A DNA stretch of 17,260 bases from assembly GCA_022758935.1 (NCBI GenBank), contig JAEMQG010000117.1, forward strand, positions 1 through 17,260, read 5' to 3'. Position 1 is the stretch's first letter; every line of letters starts with the position of its first letter. Shown here piece after piece: positions 16,128 through 17,260 of this stretch. A program made the translations under genes and the position numbers. Below the pieces are notes generated by a model, which was given only the letters and a program-made list of their open reading frames with translations, searched no databases and was not told the origin of the DNA. The DNA is from Candidatus Nitrosopumilus sp. (GTDB taxonomy: Archaea > Thermoproteota > Nitrososphaeria > Nitrososphaerales > Nitrosopumilaceae).

Positions 16128-17254
16128 TACTCCATATTTTTATCGTGTAGTCTTTTTAAATGATGTATTGTTTTCTTTAAAACCTCGATTCCTCTGAGAT
16201 ATTCATCAATTGATACCTTTTCATCTATTGTGTGTGCTTGATGAGGATCCCCTGGACCGTATGTGACTACAGGGATTTTCCACTGATTTCCAATGACATT
16301 CATGTCTCCAGTCCCGGTTTTTCTAATCAGGGTTGGTCTTGTGTGTTCAACATCCATGACTCCTAAAGTAAATGCCCGAACTATGGGAGAATCATGAGGT
16401 GCCTCAAAAGGTTCTGTTTCATCTATTATTGAGTAATATGCCTCCACTTTTCTTCTATGAGCTATTTCATTTACCAGAGTTGAAATTTTTTGTTCTGTTA
16501 TTTTACAATTCATATCTACAGGAATTCTGATATCGAAAGTTGAAACACATTCTTTTGGTGTAACATTGTGACTGGTTCCTCCACTAATCTCAGTTAGTGT
16601 TGCAGTCAAAAGCATTCCCTTGCTTTTTTTTTCCTGGCCTGACTCTAATCTTTCTTTGAGCTCTTTTGAAAAAATCATTGTTTCCTCAATTGCATTTTTG
16701 GACAACCAAGGTGCACTTGCATGAGCACTATCCTCTACACTGACTTTGAGATTAATTGCTAATCTTCCTTTGTAAGCAATTGTGACCTGTTTTATTCCGC
16801 TTGGTTCTCCAAAAACTGCATAATCTACATCCATATTGTTCTTAACTAGATTTTTGACTCCTGTGGCATTTCCTTCTTCATCTACTGTCCCGACAAAAAT
16901 AATGGTGCCATTGTTATTTTGAATTGACGCGGCTGCAAACAACATTGCCATTAACGGAGCCTTTGCATCTGAGGCACCGCGGCCATAAAGTGAATCTCCC
17001 TCTTTTCTTACTTTGACTTTTCCTGGGACGACATCCATATGTCCACACAGTAATATTTTTGGTGAACCTGTACCTTTTTTTGCAATGATGTTACCCACTT
17101 CATCTATATGGATATCTTCAAATCCCAAATCATCACATTTATCTGCAAGAAATTCAGCCATTGTTTTTTCACTGAGTGAAGGTGTGTACAATCGAAGTGC
17201 CTTTTCAAGCATCTTCACTGCAAATCTTGGTGTGACTGTAAATGTTGTTTCCAA
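16127..17254 (-). CDS. lysK: M20-family amidohydrolase, probable LysK ([LysW]-lysine/ornithine hydrolase)
   Basis: The 375-residue protein is an M20 metallopeptidase. Metal ligands and catalytic residues are visible: His72 and Asp74 in CGHMDVVPG, Asp96 in GRGASDAKAPL, Glu126/Glu127 in TVDEEGNATG, Glu150 in FGEPSG, and a late His in DPHQAHTIDE. KTGTGDMNVIG and TYGPGDPHQAHT closely match LysK, which releases lysine or ornithine from the LysW carrier protein. The shorter GxSDAR-type ArgE/DapE patterns fit less well. Thaumarchaea use the LysW route, so a dual lysine/arginine role is plausible. Other lys genes would lie outside the window. The start is TTG at 17254, two codons after an in-frame TGA. 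Because the window ends six bases later, the promoter and any overlap with an upstream gene cannot be seen. Confidence 0.85.
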   Translation of the reverse strand: METTFTVTPRFAVKMLEKALRLYTPSLSEKTMAEFLADKCDDLGFEDIHIDEVGNIIAKKGTGSPKILLCGHMDVVPGKVKVRKEGDSLYGRGASDAKAPLMAMLFAAASIQNNNGTIIFVGTVDEEGNATGVKNLVKNNMDVDYAVFGEPSGIKQVTIAYKGRLAINLKVSVEDSAHASAPWLSKNAIEETMIFSKELKERLESGQEKKSKGMLLTATLTEISGGTSHNVTPKECVSTFDIRIPVDMNCKITEQKISTLVNEIAHRRKVEAYYSIIDETEPFEAPHDSPIVRAFTLGVMDVEHTRPTLIRKTGTGDMNVIGNQWKIPVVTYGPGDPHQAHTIDEKVSIDEYLRGIEVLKKTIHHLKRLHDKNME

Positions 17255-17260
17255 TTCTCA

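Noticed and set aside
16127..17254. Assignment of the M20 enzyme as acetylornithine deacetylase (ArgE) or succinyl-diaminopimelate desuccinylase (DapE)
   Set aside because: The KTGTGDMNVIG and YGPGDPHQAHT segments fit LysK better, and thaumarchaea use LysW-linked intermediates. The general M20 fold would fit all three, so this is a preference, not proof.

Overview
The window looks like an ordinary chromosomal segment of an ammonia-oxidising thaumarchaeon (Nitrososphaerota), probably Nitrosopumilus-like. The evidence is the strongly AT-rich DNA, archaeal information-processing genes (proteasome alpha subunit, archaeal DnaG, diphthine synthase, CTP-type riboflavin kinase), short A/T-rich TATA-like boxes about 25-30 nt upstream of many start codons (leaderless transcripts), and an ADP-forming acyl-CoA synthetase next to an enoyl-CoA hydratase. 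That pair matches the carbon-fixation genes characterised in Nitrosopumilus maritimus. I see no prophage, insertion sequence, CRISPR array, rRNA or tRNA. No wholly new multi-gene system is evident; the oddities are at the level of individual genes.

Layout. 1-2085 (minus): N-terminal 695 residues of a large Hrq1/MrfA(YprA)-type DNA helicase with a zinc ribbon in front, cut by the window edge. 2230-2970 (plus): orphan beta-class DNA N4/N6 methyltransferase. 2973-6048 (all minus): from upstream to downstream, proteasome alpha subunit psmA, a UbiE/MenG-like methyltransferase, an MFS permease that overlaps it by 4 nt, and a TatA-type translocase subunit with its own promoter. 6049-6626: no intact gene; it holds the psmA promoter, the decayed remains of a winged-helix regulator with several frame lesions, and the gdh promoter. 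6627-7901 (plus): glutamate dehydrogenase interrupted by an in-frame TGA where a Gly codon is expected. 7904-8281 (minus) and 8332-9015 (plus): a small Toprim protein and a class I glutamine amidotransferase, diverging from one shared TATA element. 9058-11973 (plus): acyl-CoA synthetase (ADP-forming) and 3-hydroxypropionyl-CoA dehydratase/crotonyl-CoA hydratase. 12061-12411 (plus): HesB/IscA Fe-S protein. 12561-14399 (plus): dnaG and riboflavin kinase. 14427-17254 (minus): from upstream to downstream, a LysK-type M20 amidohydrolase, diphthine synthase fused to a DUF357 domain, and an FAD synthase.

How the genes work together. The synthetase/hydratase pair supplies steps of the 3-hydroxypropionate/4-hydroxybutyrate CO2-fixation cycle. 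Riboflavin kinase and FAD synthase, which end tail to tail, make FMN and then FAD, and both carry an N-terminal winged-helix-like domain. Glutamate dehydrogenase would link ammonia and central carbon, but both it and the adjacent regulator relic carry disabling changes in this sequence, so this strain may be losing the locus (or the assembly has errors here). The MenG-like enzyme fits menaquinone methylation, and LysK fits LysW-dependent lysine/ornithine synthesis.

Several genes (the helicase, the MenG-like enzyme, the FAD synthase and lysK) appear to start with TTG, with an in-frame stop just upstream. All functional calls come from reading motifs by eye; no database search was run.
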